Assembly: GCA_002197995.1 (NCBI GenBank)
Contig: NGZR01000005.1
Location: 930,001-994,000 of the forward strand
Direction: 5' to 3'
DNA: 64,000 bases
From: Gaeumannomyces sp. JS-464
Taxonomy: Eukaryota; Ascomycota; Sordariomycetes; Magnaporthales; Magnaporthaceae
Both the position numbers and the translations under genes were made by a program. The first letter of the stretch is position 1; each line of letters begins with the position of its first letter. Below the pieces are notes generated by a model, which worked only from the letters and a program-made list of their open reading frames with translations, did no database searches and was not told the DNA's origin. Shown in pieces: positions 20,273 to 31,639 of this stretch.

Positions 20273-20377
20273 GTGGTGGCGGCGTCGTGGTGATTACAAA
20301 CATTTTCCGAGTGGCTTTTGTGGCCACAGTGAAAGATCAGCAAAGAACTCACTCCATCTGAGCGACGCTGCCACCAC
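20273..20377 (+). ncRNA. Box C/D snoRNA 17, variant box C, 15-bp stem
   Basis: Box C variant GTGATTA (20290-20296), GAGTGGC/GGCCAC core, C' AGTGAAA, box D CTGA (20358-20361). The outer stem GTGGTGGCGGCGTCG/CGACGCTGCCACCAC pairs over 15 positions with one G-U. Last recognisable unit of the array. Confidence 0.75.
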
Positions 20378-20719
20378 CTGACATCCCAGCTGTTTGTCTT
20401 ACAAACCATGCTGCCGATGTTAATTAGACCAATTTTGCCAACTGCTTCCGCTTCTATCCCACATGCTTGCCAGCGCCTTTTCACGAATCGTCGCGCCTAC
20501 ACTGCTGTCTCCCTCACACCTTCGGCGAAGAGTACAGCTACGAGGTTGAATCCCTGTTCGCCGTACATGCCTGCCAAGAGAAGTCCCTTCTTATTCCTCC
20601 TTGCCCAAACCCTCCCCGCCCGCACCAGACGGGGGCTGACTATCTGGGACAGTGTTTGATTTTCTCAGCCGCCATCCGGCCTTCTCGACTAGAGAAGAGC
20701 TGGTAAGCACTCGTTTCAC

Positions 20720-22490
20720 ATCTCCTCCTTTCCTTTTCTGGCTCCCCTTCAGCTCCACTACTCCACCGTTCTATGGCTTATAATCACTAACCGCCTCATT
20801 TGGCGGTCAAACAATAACTCAGAAGATATAGGCAGCAAGCTAACGTTCTATGTGCTGTACAGAGACGCTTCGATCGGATCTTCCTGCCAACCATCCCGGG
20901 GCACCGACCCCCGGGTGGCTTTCCTGCCTATGTATCCGAGCAACCTTGACCTCGAGGCCATGGCGCCAGGCGCGCCAAGCCGCCTAAACGCGCGGGGGAG
21001 CGACTCTCCTCGTCAAATTAAAACGGAGAAGGCTAGTCCCTCCACTCGGCACCCAGCCACTTCGCCACCTGAGGTCCGGCGGTCAAGTTCAATGTCGAAG
21101 ACCAAGGCAAGGTGAGTCACATCTTGAAATCAGAGCAGCGCGCTGGCGAGTGCCCAGGAAACAGACAAGCAGTGCTAACAAAGCTGCAAATTTCTACTAT
21201 GGTGCTTGGGTTGCCTTGTATGGTTGGCTTTCTGCTCCTAGCACTCTGTGGGCTTGGGAAATCGGTGCGGTGGACTGGGCTGTTTTTTTGGGGGATAGGT
21301 CTTGTTGGCTAATTAGAGAACTCTCTGAAATCTGTCTGTCCGTTCTTGCCCATGACTTCTGTGATATTGCATCAAGCGACGGCTCACTGATGACATCAGA
21401 GTTGATTTAACCTGCCGCCCTTCCCCTTCCGCCACCGACACGGGCAGCCTAAGACGATAGGGATGCCGAGGCAAGTCCAGGTCTCCCGGGAGTGCATCAG
21501 GTGTAGCCCGCATTGCTATTTGGTAGCCAGGCATAATATATATCCCCGACTCGGCAGGGCTATCTCCCTTGCGAAAAACTTGATTGGAGCAAGATTGATT
21601 CACATTGTGGAGGTGCGATGTTGCTTCGATAGGCGCAGCCGTGTGCCAGGTGTGAGGTTGTGGGATCCTCGCCAGCGCCCCACATGAGGCCAACTTTGCT
21701 CGAGCCGCAAGGCTGAAAGGTCTCGCCCATTTGATGCTCCCAAGACTTGCCAGCACACCCCGGAATAGTGTCATTGCATGATTTGGTTATGGTGCTTTTA
21801 CTTCTGTAGCACGTTTCAAGTAGCCGCTCGTTTAATACGTTGGGCGCGCGAATTTGGGGGCAGCAGATACCGTGCGCTCAGGGGAAAATCCGCCCCGGGC
21901 ATCACATGGGCGGGTGCATGGCTTGTGGCTAGCTTGTTTCCCATCCGCCCTCATATGAACCTTTATATTTCGGCACCGTCCACCCCGCCCCAGGTTTACT
22001 GGCTTTATTTTGGTGGTAGCTAGCCCTGGCGGGTGGCTCGTGCGTGACAACAGCATGGAGCATAATAGGCAGTTTGTTGCCTCGAGGCAAAGGCGGTCTG
22101 CCCTGGCCTTGGGAAATGTATGACTCTCGATGCGTGAGCAAGTTGACGAAATGCTGCCCGAAGCTGTGATTTATTCACGGCCTGCTAATGGAGTGCCTGG
22201 CTAGGCTTTGACGCCCAGGACTCGAGAGTCTGGAGACCGACAGATCTACGTGCCAGCTTGCAGTGCTAACACTCCCCCTATGCTAGCCCCCCCTTTACAT
22301 AAGCACGAGGCAGAGCTGGCATCGCTGAACTCGGTGCTCCCCCAGCAGCACTGGCCATGACCCCTCACACCGCTTTCTAAAACGGGAACACAAATGTTTG
22401 CAGAGAACGGCAGAATGTGTGATTTATTAGACCCGAAGATTTTCCTTCCCCTCACCACAAAATTCTTTCCAGCTTAACCAAAAACCCAGC
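20720..22490. other. Spacer downstream of the snoRNA array
   Basis: A GTAAGC donor at 20703 suggests the host transcript continues, but no further C/D unit is seen. Overlapping frames on both strands (for example 21313-21774 minus, 153 codons) lack motifs. Nothing else can be supported. Confidence 0.4.
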
Positions 22491-22732
22491 ATTACGATTG
22501 CCCATCAATCTCTCGTGCGCACAGCATCTCGAACTAGCAATCCTCCTTGCAGCGATCGCCTTAGGACAGACCAGTCAAGTAAGTGCCTTCTTCACTCTCG
22601 CCGTAACGAGCAGTGTGGCAGGTGACGCCCCACCTTCGATCATCTTTTGGGCAACGCCGACTCTGACTTGGGTATCTAGATCTCAGCGGCTTGTCTGGTT
22701 GCAACGCAAGCCGCCGGCTCCCATCTGCCACA

Positions 22733-23067
22733 ATGCCTTTGAAGCACGTCGAGGTAAGAGGGGCATGCACCTTCCATGCCGTTCTCCTTTCCTCCAACCT
22801 TGCAGATTGACGGCTAACAAATGTGACCACCCTTGCTTCCAGCCTCCTCCATTCTGCCATTGTGAATGCGCAAGCCAGATAAGAAAGTCAAAGACCCGCC
22901 AAGAGTGGGCTCTGAAGACCGCTGGTCCCTGGCCAAAGATCAGAAGAGCGATCGAGAGACACCCACCCGCCGGGGCCGCTGAGCAGCTGAAGCACTACGA
23001 GGAGCACGAGCGGCGGTGGATTCACATACCTATGCATCATTCTGGGTGGTGCCTGGCCTTGGTTTAA
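22733..23067 (+). CDS. Possible two-exon small gene, function unknown
   Basis: ATG at 22733 starts a 7-codon exon (MPLKHVE) ending at a GTAAGA donor (22754). A CTAAC branch site near 22814 and an acceptor ending at 22842 join it in frame to 22843-23067 (PPPFCHCECASQI... to LKHYEEHERRWIHIP...). The product would be 81 residues, basic, with a C-x-C-x-C pair near the junction. I do not recognise it. Other frames continue to 23459 on the same strand, so the true exon structure may differ. Confidence 0.28.
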
Positions 23068-23069
23068 TT

Positions 23070-26000
23070 TTTCCGGTGACTGTATCTTTTGGAAGAGACG
23101 GGGAGAGCCTCCGCGCATCCCCATGCATCATCTGGGCCCTGCGTCGTTGGCGGTATAGCCGCAGCCGAAAGGCAAAATCGGTCGTCTGGAACCTCGTTCT
23201 GGTGGATACCGAGGAGTTCCGGCGCGTAAAGCGGAAGCAGGCCAAGTTCCTGCTGACTCTTTGCTCCCGGTTCACCTCGGTGTCAGCATATGAACCTCGT
23301 TTTGATCGTCGGCGGGAGCACGATCAGCTACTTCATCCTCCCAGACAGCCCGTCCCTCGAGATGCTGGTGGTTGGCGACGCCCCAAAGCCCAAGAACAAA
23401 GCTCGCAGGGAGTCAAGAGCGGCGGCCGGGCGAGGAGTGGTTTAGCTAGTGAGAATTGAAAATCTCGAAAGTGGGAAAGCTGGAGTGCGGAGCTTGTACT
23501 TGTGACATGTTGCGTAGCAGTATTAGCCTCATTGTCGTACCTAGGCCATCGGGCAACCAGCTCGCCCACTGGCCTTAGGTCAGGTCGAGCTCCGAGGCTG
23601 ATCGCGAAGAAGTGTGCGTGGCTAGGTAGGCAGTGGCTGGCTTGTCCAGAGCAGTGCCACGTAAATGTAGCAAACACATTTGACACCCGTCATGATTTGT
23701 CCCGTCGGCTAGGCCAGTATCTGTCATCTGGTGACTTCTCATGTCACAGCGGCAACGTGGGTATCCGGGCTTTCGATGCATGGCAGACTGGGGAAACAGA
23801 GGGTAGGGCAGTGGGTCACACGCTCTCTTTCCGTGGCCAGGCAAGCCGGTGTGCATACTAGCAGAAGCCCGTATCCATATCCATTGGACCGGGCACACTT
23901 GCTAGCTTTTGCGGAGACAGCACTGTATGTCATTGGAGAAGATGTCAAGCATCTCACCAGCCTTTCACACAAGGGTCGCTACCGCTTCCCATAGCTATAA
24001 TGGACGGCTACTCACATGCTTGAAGCGGGCCGAGTTTTGTTGGTGGGGAAGACTTCTCTCTCAAACAGCGTAGCTATCAAGGCTTTTATGATTGCTGCTA
24101 CTGACTAGATGTTCCCGTGGTAGCGTATTCTTCACACCGTCAAAGACACCAAACGGGTTCCGTTTTGGCATGCTTTCGACGCAATCTCGTGGGAGTACTT
24201 CGTTCCTTCTTCCTCATCCTCTATCCTCATCCTCCATCCTCTCCTCCATCCGCAAGCTCGTCGGTTGGTAACATCGGCCATGTGCTGCGGGGTGCTGAAC
24301 CGTTGGGCCGGGCACGGCCAGGTGGGAGTTGCTGAATGCCGACACGGCGAGGTAGTGACGAGAAATACTGATACAGGGCTCTTTTGGGCCCGCGAGGGCG
24401 AGAGCTTCGGCGGGTATGGCTGGCCAGCCGAGCAAGGGAAATGGGGCGACGAGGCAGTCGGGGCGGGGTAAACCCGTAAACCCGCGGGATCGATGTCGGT
24501 GGGTATATGAGAAAGGGGACCTGGAGCCCGGTGCGACGAGGGTGAGGATGCTGTAAAGAATAGAGATCTGCGAGATGGGTGGACAGGGGAGATCGGATTA
24601 GCCACGGCTCGATACCTGTCCCTACCGATCGAGGCGAGCGATGGAATGGCCGAAGGATGGTGGGAGTACGATGAGACGAGAGGAGTACATAACTACTGGA
24701 CTTACAGATATTGATGGTGGATACGTATATATAAAGATTGGAAATGGATATAAGGCGAGCCCGAGGAGAGAATGTCGTACGGACGATGCCGACATGGCAC
24801 AGTCGAATGGGCGTTGTTGAACTTGACGATCGGAGTCGCGAGTGGAGGATGGGGGCTGGCCGGCCTTTTAAGACCGCCAACCTGGTATGTCAGAGAACTT
24901 GCAAGAAGATTCTCCCTATTGATAACCCGTGGTTGGCAGGCATAGGCGGCTTCTCGGCGCATTAGCCACTGCCCACAAGAGGGTGAAGTGGAGTCTGCAG
25001 TGCGGTCTATGACGATGGGCGTTCTCGAGATGGAGGCAGTGTCGATGGAGGGAGCAAGGGAGGCTGTGTCGAGAGAGACGGCAAACGACCTGCGTCAAGC
25101 TAGGATGGAATCCAATGCCTAAAGACAACACAGGCTAGGTGGTTTCCTATGTCGACGCAGCACCCATGCAAAGGCGGGGCGGAAGTGGTCACGGGACCCC
25201 TGGCAGCTGGGTACCTACCTCTCTCAGCGCCATCCTTGAGCAATCGTGTGCCTCCAGAGGAAGCATGAAGGAACGGCTGTGTGAACCTGTGCCGCCAATG
25301 TCCCAGAGCGAGGGAAAGGCCTCCCGTCAACAGGAACTACGGATTCGCGTGCACACCACCCATATGACTACTCGTACCGCCTAGCCCAAGCCCGATCTTC
25401 ATAGCAAGCGCATTCCTGACTTGTCCCACACAGCAAGATCGACGCCCCAGTTGTACACTGCGAGAACCCTTTCTGGCCTGGGCTTGACGGCATTTCCTCT
25501 TTCAGCCGCTTCCCCTTTGGACACGCTCCTTCCAGAGTGAGCTTGCTGACCACGATCCCACTCTGCCGAAGCCGCAGGATATGCCGAATGCCCCGTAGCA
25601 AGCCGGGTGCCTCGAGACTCGTCGACGACTGCCCTTCGCTGTACCTAGACCGCGGACAAGTTCGAGAGCCAGCTCGTTTCGACACCGAGCCGCGTTACAT
25701 CGCCCCGTGCTCGGCTCAAATATTACCACGAAGGCCGGCCTCCACAATAATTCGCCGACTCCCCCGCCGATGCTCGGCACGGGTGCTACCTGCCGCCTCC
25801 TGACCGTGATCAGGGAGCCATTGATACCTGGCGAGTGTATTGCAGGCCTCAGGGAGCCTTATGCACTGCAAGATTGGTTACAGCCTACACCGCGCTGCAG
25901 GAGGAGCGGCTCGCAGCCCAAGCTGGCAAAGGTTGGGTGTGGTGCCCGCACATGGCGCCAGTCCTGCTGGGCCAGGCACTGCTCGGTTGCTGAGAACATC

Positions 26001-26180
26001 GCTCTTTGGTTATAAGAAGCAGGCGTGGCTCTGCAGACGCCACGACGGCGCTCCGCTACGGGGATGTGTGGCGTGCAATGTAGGCACGGTCACGCACAAG
26101 GCCAAGGGCATGACGGCACTGTAGGGGACTCAGTCTCCAACCTCCAACCGCTCTGGCCGAACACGCCGGCGCCGGGCTTC
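23070..26180. other. No confident gene
   Basis: Long antiparallel frames occur (24227-24880 minus, 217 codons, Pro/Ser/Arg-rich; 23502-23861 plus) but show no family motif and overlap each other. A CATCCTC microsatellite lies at about 24215-24245. A minus frame at 25368-25685 reads somewhat protein-like but is unidentified. This may be the degraded downstream flank of the NRPS relic. Confidence 0.4.
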
Positions 26181-26189
26181 GAGGATGCC

Positions 26190-26990
26190 CTGTCAGCCGT
26201 GAAGAAGCCGGTAGTCTGGAGGTAGACGAGGCTCCGGCTGACGCGCTCGCGCGACTCGGCTTCGGGGAAGACGCCCCCCCCCCCCCCCCCGCTGCACATG
26301 CGCTGGATGCCGACGGTGCCCCGTGCGCCCTGGAGGAAAGATGAAGATCGGGAGGATGGCGTGGCCGGGTCCGCGCGCGTTGATGTCCCGCTCGAGCGCC
26401 GCCAGCCAGTCGCGGCTCGAGATGGGCTTGATCTCCAAGCCCAGTTCCGGGTCCTCGGCTAGGATCCTCCAGAGCTCCCTGATGAGGACGCTGTCGATGA
26501 AGCGGATGGTCGACGCCTGGACGTGCCCGATGGCGCGAGTTCGCACGCATACACCGCGGCGCTAGTGGTCTTGTCACCGCCGACGGCCGGCGAGGGAGTT
26601 GTCGAGGTTTGACAAGCCCGAGTTCCGTCTCCAATGACAAGACACGGCTCGAGCAGGACAGGCGTCGGGAAGCCAGGAGACACAGCCGCCAGGCGCTCCC
26701 CGTGGCGGCGCGCGAGCAACTCCGAGACGAGCGTGGTTTGCGGGTAGCCGCGCGAGTCCTGCAGGAGGTCCGCAACCTAGTTGACCGTCTCGCCTGTGGC
26801 GCCAATGTAGCCTCCGGAGATGTGGCAAGAGCACGACAGGAAGGGCCGAGAGGGCCAAGAGGTCAACGGTACTCTCGGCATGGGCGCTCACGAGGTCGTT
26901 GTAACCAACGTGCCAGTGCACGGCGGCGCCGTTGTAGACGATGGCGTCGACCTTGCGGTGCGGAGCGGTGAAGCGCATGCCCGGGCGGTC
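26190..26990 (-). pseudogene. NRPS fragment: terminal thioester reductase
   Basis: KVDAIVYNGAAVHWHVGYND and LVSAHAESTVDLLALS are the VDxIxHNGAxVxW... blocks of the NAD(P)H-dependent R domain that releases the peptide as aldehyde. The C-terminal part (IRFIDSVLIRELWRIL, PISSRDWLAALERDI) follows in another frame, and a run of 17 C interrupts the end. Confidence 0.85.
26274..26290 (+). repeat. Homopolymer of 17 C
   Basis: An uninterrupted C17 tract lies at the very end of the reductase remnant. Its length is uncertain in any assembly. Confidence 0.9.
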
Positions 26991-27039
26991 GGTGCCGGCA
27001 GCGGTGGAGGGCGTGTCTTTGCACTCAAGAGCGTCGACG

Positions 27040-27405
27040 AGCTGACCACAGCGGGCCTGTGGACAGGCGCATAACGACCGAGTGACCGATCTCGCCCATG
27101 GCCGTGAGGTAGTGATGCACCCCTCCCAGCTCGATGCGGTAGCTGTTGATTTTGGCCTGCGTGTCCTTCGGGCCGACGAAGGTAAGAGACCCGTTGCTGT
27201 TGGTACGGACAAGGTCACCGGTCCCGTTGAAGCCAGTTTCGGCAGTGCAGCATACCAGCGGCGCCCAGGTGAGGCCGTTGAGGAAGGCCTCGGGCGTTTT
27301 GGCGGTGTCGTTGATGTGCCCGCGCGAGGGTTGCGCCCTCGAGCAGGAGCTCACCGTTCGCCTTGACGGGGAGAGGCGGTTCCTGTCACTCGGCGCCGTT
27401 ACCAC
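27040..27405 (-). pseudogene. NRPS fragment: adenylation domain 4, C-terminal part
   Basis: FNGTGDLVRTNSNGSLTFVG (motif A7) and KDTQAKINSYRIELG (A8) are intact and adjacent. There is no A10 or carrier before the reductase begins about 100 bases later. Confidence 0.85.
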
Positions 27406-27578
27406 CGGCAGTACCTGGGCCCGTGGCTAATGCTAGACCCCTCAGTCAACCTCGTCAGGCGCGGCCGGGCCGATGCACGGCGGGGCAGTCCGCAGTCCCG
27501 TCCACGTTGCCCAGCTGGGCTCCGCCAGCCCAGCTGTCGACTTCCTTGGGAGATAGCCTCACCCGCGGGGAATACTGT

Positions 27579-27941
27579 TTAGAGAAGTGCCGTGTCTGCT
27601 TGCGGGTATAGATTGCGGAGGAATCGGCGCGTGAGGACGGCCCAGCTGACCCGCATATCCTTAACGACGCGCGGGGAGTCGCGAGGGTGGCGCTTAACCA
27701 CGCGGTGCCAGGCGCGCTCCAGCCAGGCCATATCGATCTGTTCACCGCCGCTGCTTTGAGATCTCCCGCAAAAAGTGCACTTCGTGCTACGAGGCATCCC
27801 TTGTCTGACTGAGGAGGATGCCGCGCTGCATGGGCAACGTGGGTACACGTCCTCGACCCTTTTAACATCCGTGGGAGAAATGGCCGTTGGTTCCCAGTCG
27901 AGTCGCTCGAGCTGCACATGCGAGATGGGAAGCAGCGGCAC
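27579..27941 (-). pseudogene. NRPS fragment: condensation domain 4, N-terminal part
   Basis: RVEDVYPRCPCSAASSSVRQ and IDMAWLERAWHRVVKRHP resemble the VEDxYPCSPMQxG and LxxAWxxVVxRHP blocks at the start of fungal C domains. The rest, including HHxxxDG, is missing. Confidence 0.8.
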
Positions 27942-28015
27942 GTTAGTGCTGGTTAGCTGCGCTGGCGTGGGCTGTAGCGCAAGCGCTGCCTCCTCCGGTC
28001 CCTGATGGTACAGGC

Positions 28016-28960
28016 CTAAGAACCTAGCCAGGCGCTTATGGTAAAGATTTCGGCGCTGCAGCTCCAGGCAATTGTGAGCGCATCCTTTTCGACGGCGGCT
28101 ATGATGTCTATTACGCAGATCCGGGCGGCCGATAGGTTCACATCGGCGGGCCGTATAGTTCCCAGTATGAATTTGAACAGGTCCTTGCCGCGCACCAGTT
28201 GCTGGAAGTGGCCGAGATGATTGCGCAACCTTAAAGAAAGGCTTTCGGGCTTCTCCGAGTCCCGTAGCATTCCGGGCGTGAAATATGGCACACCCAGCCC
28301 GGGCACGTCGCGCCGGACGTCTTTTTACCAGAGGATGCAGTCGACCCAGTCATTTCCATCAGCACGCACGAGCATAAGCGGCATGACCGCAGCGGACCAG
28401 CCTACCGTGTCGTGGGCCGTCACGGCCGTGCCGCGCGGGTAGTCCCTGCAGCACGTCTCGATACGGAACGGAGGCGGCGTCCGCTCTGGGAAGACGGCCG
28501 CAAACGCATGGGCGGGCACGGCCAGAAGGACATCTGGGAGCTCGGCTCTGAGCGTCCTTTCAGGCGGAGCGGGATCTCGGTGACGGCAGCATCAAGTGTG
28601 GCTCCTCTCTTGACCGGGCGGCGGAGTCGCTCCCGACGCTTTGTTCATGCCCCAGAGCTCGAAATCCGGATCTGGCGCCGTCGACAACAGCTCCAGGCCG
28701 CACCGCTTGCGTCCGCTGATCACTCAGCAATCCCCTTTCGAACCAGCGCGCAGCATTGGGTGTCGGCGAAGTGGGTCTAGCAGGGGGCCCTGGACGGTCT
28801 ACTCGGCGATCGGCTTACGCGCCTTGACCAGCAGGCTCTGGTTCTAGTGGTTCTCTCCCTCTGGGAGCTGAGTGAGGTGAAGCTTCTGGATGGGCGAGAG
28901 AGGGAAGGTGGCAAACTCGTTCTCGGCCTCCTGCCCGCTGCCGGCGGAGGCTTTTGCGTC
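28016..28960 (-). pseudogene. NRPS fragment: epimerisation domain
   Basis: ENEFATFPLSPIQKLHL opens the domain (near 28870). AFAAVFPERTPPP and DTVGWSAAVMPLML lie in the middle, and LRNHLGHFQQLVRGKDLFK with ARICVIDIIAAVEKDAL near the end. The TVGWxxxxxP and N-Y/H-LG signatures are typical of E domains, which convert the bound residue to the D form. Frames differ between blocks. Confidence 0.8.
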
Positions 28961-29249
28961 TTCACTCAGTCTGGGTGTCTTGGCAGCCACTCCCATGCAC
29001 TGGGTCTTGCCAGCCCGGTCGGGCAGCCAGACCGAATGCAGTGGTCTGGTCTTTCCGCAGGAGTTTAGGCGTACTTTTGTTACGGTTTGGCCGATATGTC
29101 CAACAATGCTTAGCTTGGACGCAGCCGACAGGTCCCACAGCTTGCATGCCGCCGCCAGGCATGACCCGGGCCAAACGAAAGCTTGACCTGGCCGTCCTGG
29201 GCTGTTTTGGCCGTAGGCTTGTGCCAAGCGGATATACGACGAATCGTGT

Positions 29250-29390
29250 CGTCGCTCGGAGCGGGCTTGTCAAAAATATTTTAACTGATACATTGGTGCT
29301 CAATTTGACGCTCAGCCTGGCGGCTGGCTTGCTTCTTCGAATGTAGTGGTCTCCCCGGTCCAAGGAGCTATCGTTCATTCCGGCCTCCAC
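29250..29390 (-). pseudogene. NRPS fragment: carrier domain 3
   Basis: DSSLDRGDHYIRRSKPAARL and LSTNVSVKIFLTSP match a carrier domain start and end; the GGDSI core is scrambled (GDHYI). It directly precedes the epimerase-like domain, as in epimerising modules. The A domain expected before it is missing. Confidence 0.65.
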
Positions 29391-29419
29391 GCCAAGAGCC
29401 GAGTTGAGCTCACCCAGAC

Positions 29420-30120
29420 GGCGGCGTCAATGTCGTCTTTCAGACTGGAATGGACAGAAGTTACGACGCTGGGCTTCCGGAATGGCTGGTCATGCGGCCC
29501 AGCTCCCCGCGGTCGACTGCACCCGCCGGGAGCTGGCCGCCGAGGACGGCGACCTCCTGAGACCTATGTGTGCCGGGGACGTCTCCTGCGACTCCTCTTT
29601 ACCCTAGGTCAGCCCTGTAATAGATTGCTTGACACCAACCTTCGTGGCTGGCCCTCCGGCGTGTCTTCCAGGCGGAGAAGTCACGGCACGGGGTGTGAAG
29701 AGGCGCTATCTGCTCCAGCAGAGGCTCGTGGCCGCGCAGAGCTCTTGGCGTAGGTCGTTGATCGACCAGCCGTAAGCCATAATGTGGTGCAAAACGATGG
29801 AGAGGGTGTTATTCTCGCCAGTAGTGGATAACGGAGACCTTCCAAGCAGGCTCAAACGTGAGATCGAAAGGCGCCGTTTGCTGTTCAGGCAGCGGCCCTG
29901 TGAAGTTATCGTTCTTTGTGGACGTGTTTATGACTTTGAGTTTTTCTCTCCCGCTATCGACCACCTTCTGCATTCCTACGCCATCTATTTCACCAAAGAC
30001 CGTACGGGGTGTTTCTTGGTGTTGCTCTAAAATAGCCGAAACATCCTGCAGACAGTTTATATTTAAACATGCATTAACATGCGACGTGGTCCAATCGGCC
30101 AGCTACTCCGTAAACCTCAC
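29420..30120 (-). pseudogene. NRPS fragment: condensation domain 3
   Basis: NNTLSIVLHHIMAYGWSIND (about 29765-29815) is the HHxxxDG region with the catalytic-motif Asp replaced by Tyr. Flanking pieces are C-domain-like but stop-ridden. Confidence 0.7.
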
Positions 30121-30249
30121 CCTGCCCTGTGTGGAAGGTTGCCGGACGGTGCAAGAATAGTACCAGAGTCCCTCGACTTGTCTGCACGAGGCCTAGTTAC
30201 TGCGGTGGGTTGTGGCGGCAGAGTCTGCCAGGATGGGGAGACCAAAGAT

Positions 30250-30380
30250 GCCTTGATGCCTATGACGGTGCCGAAACGGGGGCAGAGCCGCGCGGCGAGC
30301 TTGGTGACCATGAGAAAGTTGCCCCCGAGGGCGAAAAAGTTGTCGTTGACGCCCACCCCGCCGGCCCCCAGCACGCCGGC
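30250..30380 (-). pseudogene. NRPS fragment: carrier domain 2 without its serine
   Basis: VNDNFFALGGNFLMVTKLAA is a carrier core in which the conserved serine of GGxSL is phenylalanine, a TCC-to-TTC type change that RIP could cause. Confidence 0.85.
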
Positions 30381-30392
30381 GCACTCTTTGCA

Positions 30393-30435
30393 GACAGCAA
30401 GCTCGACAGACAGCGAGCTCGACAGACAGCGAGCT
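30393..30435 (+). repeat. Short tandem repeat in the NRPS linker
   Basis: AGCTCGACAGACAGCG occurs in tandem about 2.5 times between the A10 motif and carrier 2, adding length to the linker. Confidence 0.75.
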
Positions 30436-30489
30436 CAACCTCGTCGCTGGCGGCCACCGCCACTGCGGACCGGACCTTGCTCCGTCCGC

Positions 30490-31150
30490 CGTGTGCGAGA
30501 GCCGGCCGAGCTCCTCACGGCTGACCTTGCCGTTGGTGTTCAGCGGCATCGGTTCCATCGGCACGATGCCCTCAGCAATCATGTGCTTGGGCAGGAAGAC
30601 CTGCGGTCGCGATGGCCATGGCCGACTCGGGGCTGGCGAGGCACTGCTTGAGGGACGCCGACGTCAGCAGTGGCTGCGCGCGCCTGCTGCCTCTTGAAGG
30701 TCTTGGACAGTGCCGCTGGGCCCAGAAGGGTCAGTAGTCGATGCAAACATCCTTGGCGTAGGCTCGGTTGGTGACCAAGGGCCCGCTGGCAATGTCTAAC
30801 CCTGGTGGGCTCGGAGACCGCCCGCGGAGCCGTGGTCCAACGTGTCGTTCATGCGGGCCGCGTCCACGGCTGTCGGGTAGGTGTCTGAAGGGGGCACCCC
30901 GCGGCCAACCAGGATCAGCTTACACTCGACCGCCAACAGGATGGCCCCAATACGGGCCCGGGGCACGTCAGCATCAAGGGTGATGTATGCCGCCCCGGCT
31001 CCGAGAATGCTCATAAGGCCACAGCTGCCTGGCACGAACGCGGGGGCAAAGACGCCGATAAGCGTCTCAGCTATGATACACCAGAGATGAAGCCAGGCTG
31101 CCGCCTGGTCTGGTTCAGCATCAAGCTTGGCATAGGTCAGCCGCTGCACC
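30490..31150 (-). pseudogene. NRPS fragment: adenylation domain 2, both ends
   Basis: LTYAKLDAEPDQAAAWLHLW (motif A1) and LGAGAAYITLDADVPRARI (A2) are present. Motif A10 (MPLNTNGKVSREEL) follows near 30530. The middle of the domain, including substrate-pocket motifs, is deleted, so the substrate cannot be predicted. Confidence 0.82.
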
Positions 31151-31159
31151 AGCGGGCCC

Positions 31160-31600
31160 GTGACTGCTATCGCATCCTCGAGGCGGCGGCTTGCTGGCGG
31201 AAAATATCCACCACGCTTGAGTCGCGTGGGTAGGTTGTGCGCTTGATATGCGCCAAGTCCATCTTGTTGCGCAAGTCCGTCCTATCTGTCAAAGGAACGC
31301 CGAGATGGGCGTCTGGGGCCAGTCCAGGCCCCGGCGGAGCACCTCCTGGAACACGGCGACGAGGCTCTCGGCTTCTTGCGCGCGCCGGCCTATCGCACGA
31401 CCTGCATGCCCACACCATTGTCTCCATCCTGGGAGGCGGTGCTTGGCGTCTCGTGCCGCTGCTCCAGCGCGTGCAAAGCGGCCTCGAGCGCGTCCGCTTG
31501 GAGCCGCGGAGCCGTGTAGCGAGCGGCACGACGTACGCGGTCGCGATGTTGAGGTGACCCAGGAACTAAACCCGCCCCTGCGCAAACGACTGCTCCACGG
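31160..31600 (-). pseudogene. NRPS fragment: condensation domain 2, both ends only
   Basis: The start of a C domain (YWGPVEQSFAQGRV) is followed after only about 100 bases by a C-terminal piece (LVAVFQEVLRRGLDW, then TDRTDLRNKMDLAHI) and the linker into the next A domain (YPRDSSVVDIFRQQAAASR). The catalytic centre is missing. Confidence 0.8.
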
Positions 31601-31639
31601 GACCCCAGTAGGGCGTGCCCGCGATTGGGCCGTAGGCGC

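Larger units (their letters stand above)
15430..20720 (+). ncRNA. Non-coding host gene of a 17-member intronic box C/D snoRNA array
   Basis: Seventeen box C/D-like units recur every 150-400 bases on the plus strand. Between them lie consensus fungal splice signals: donors GTAAGT/GTAAGA/GTATGT/GTACGT at about 16414, 16804, 17302, 17548, 17879, 18413, 18691, 19196, 19473, 19992, 20233 and 20703, with CTAAC-type branch sites followed by AG. This is the one-snoRNA-per-intron layout known for fungal and animal host genes. The putative exons are tiny and share no open frame, so the spliced RNA is probably non-coding. Members fall into at least two similarity groups (16919-18591 and 19233-20377), pointing to local duplication with guide divergence. 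Exact exon ends and transcript ends are not resolved. Confidence 0.8.

Noticed and set aside
24227..24880. 217-codon minus-strand ORF as a gene
   Set aside because: Pro/Ser/Arg-rich composition, overlapped by frames in other phases, no domain, no supporting introns or context.
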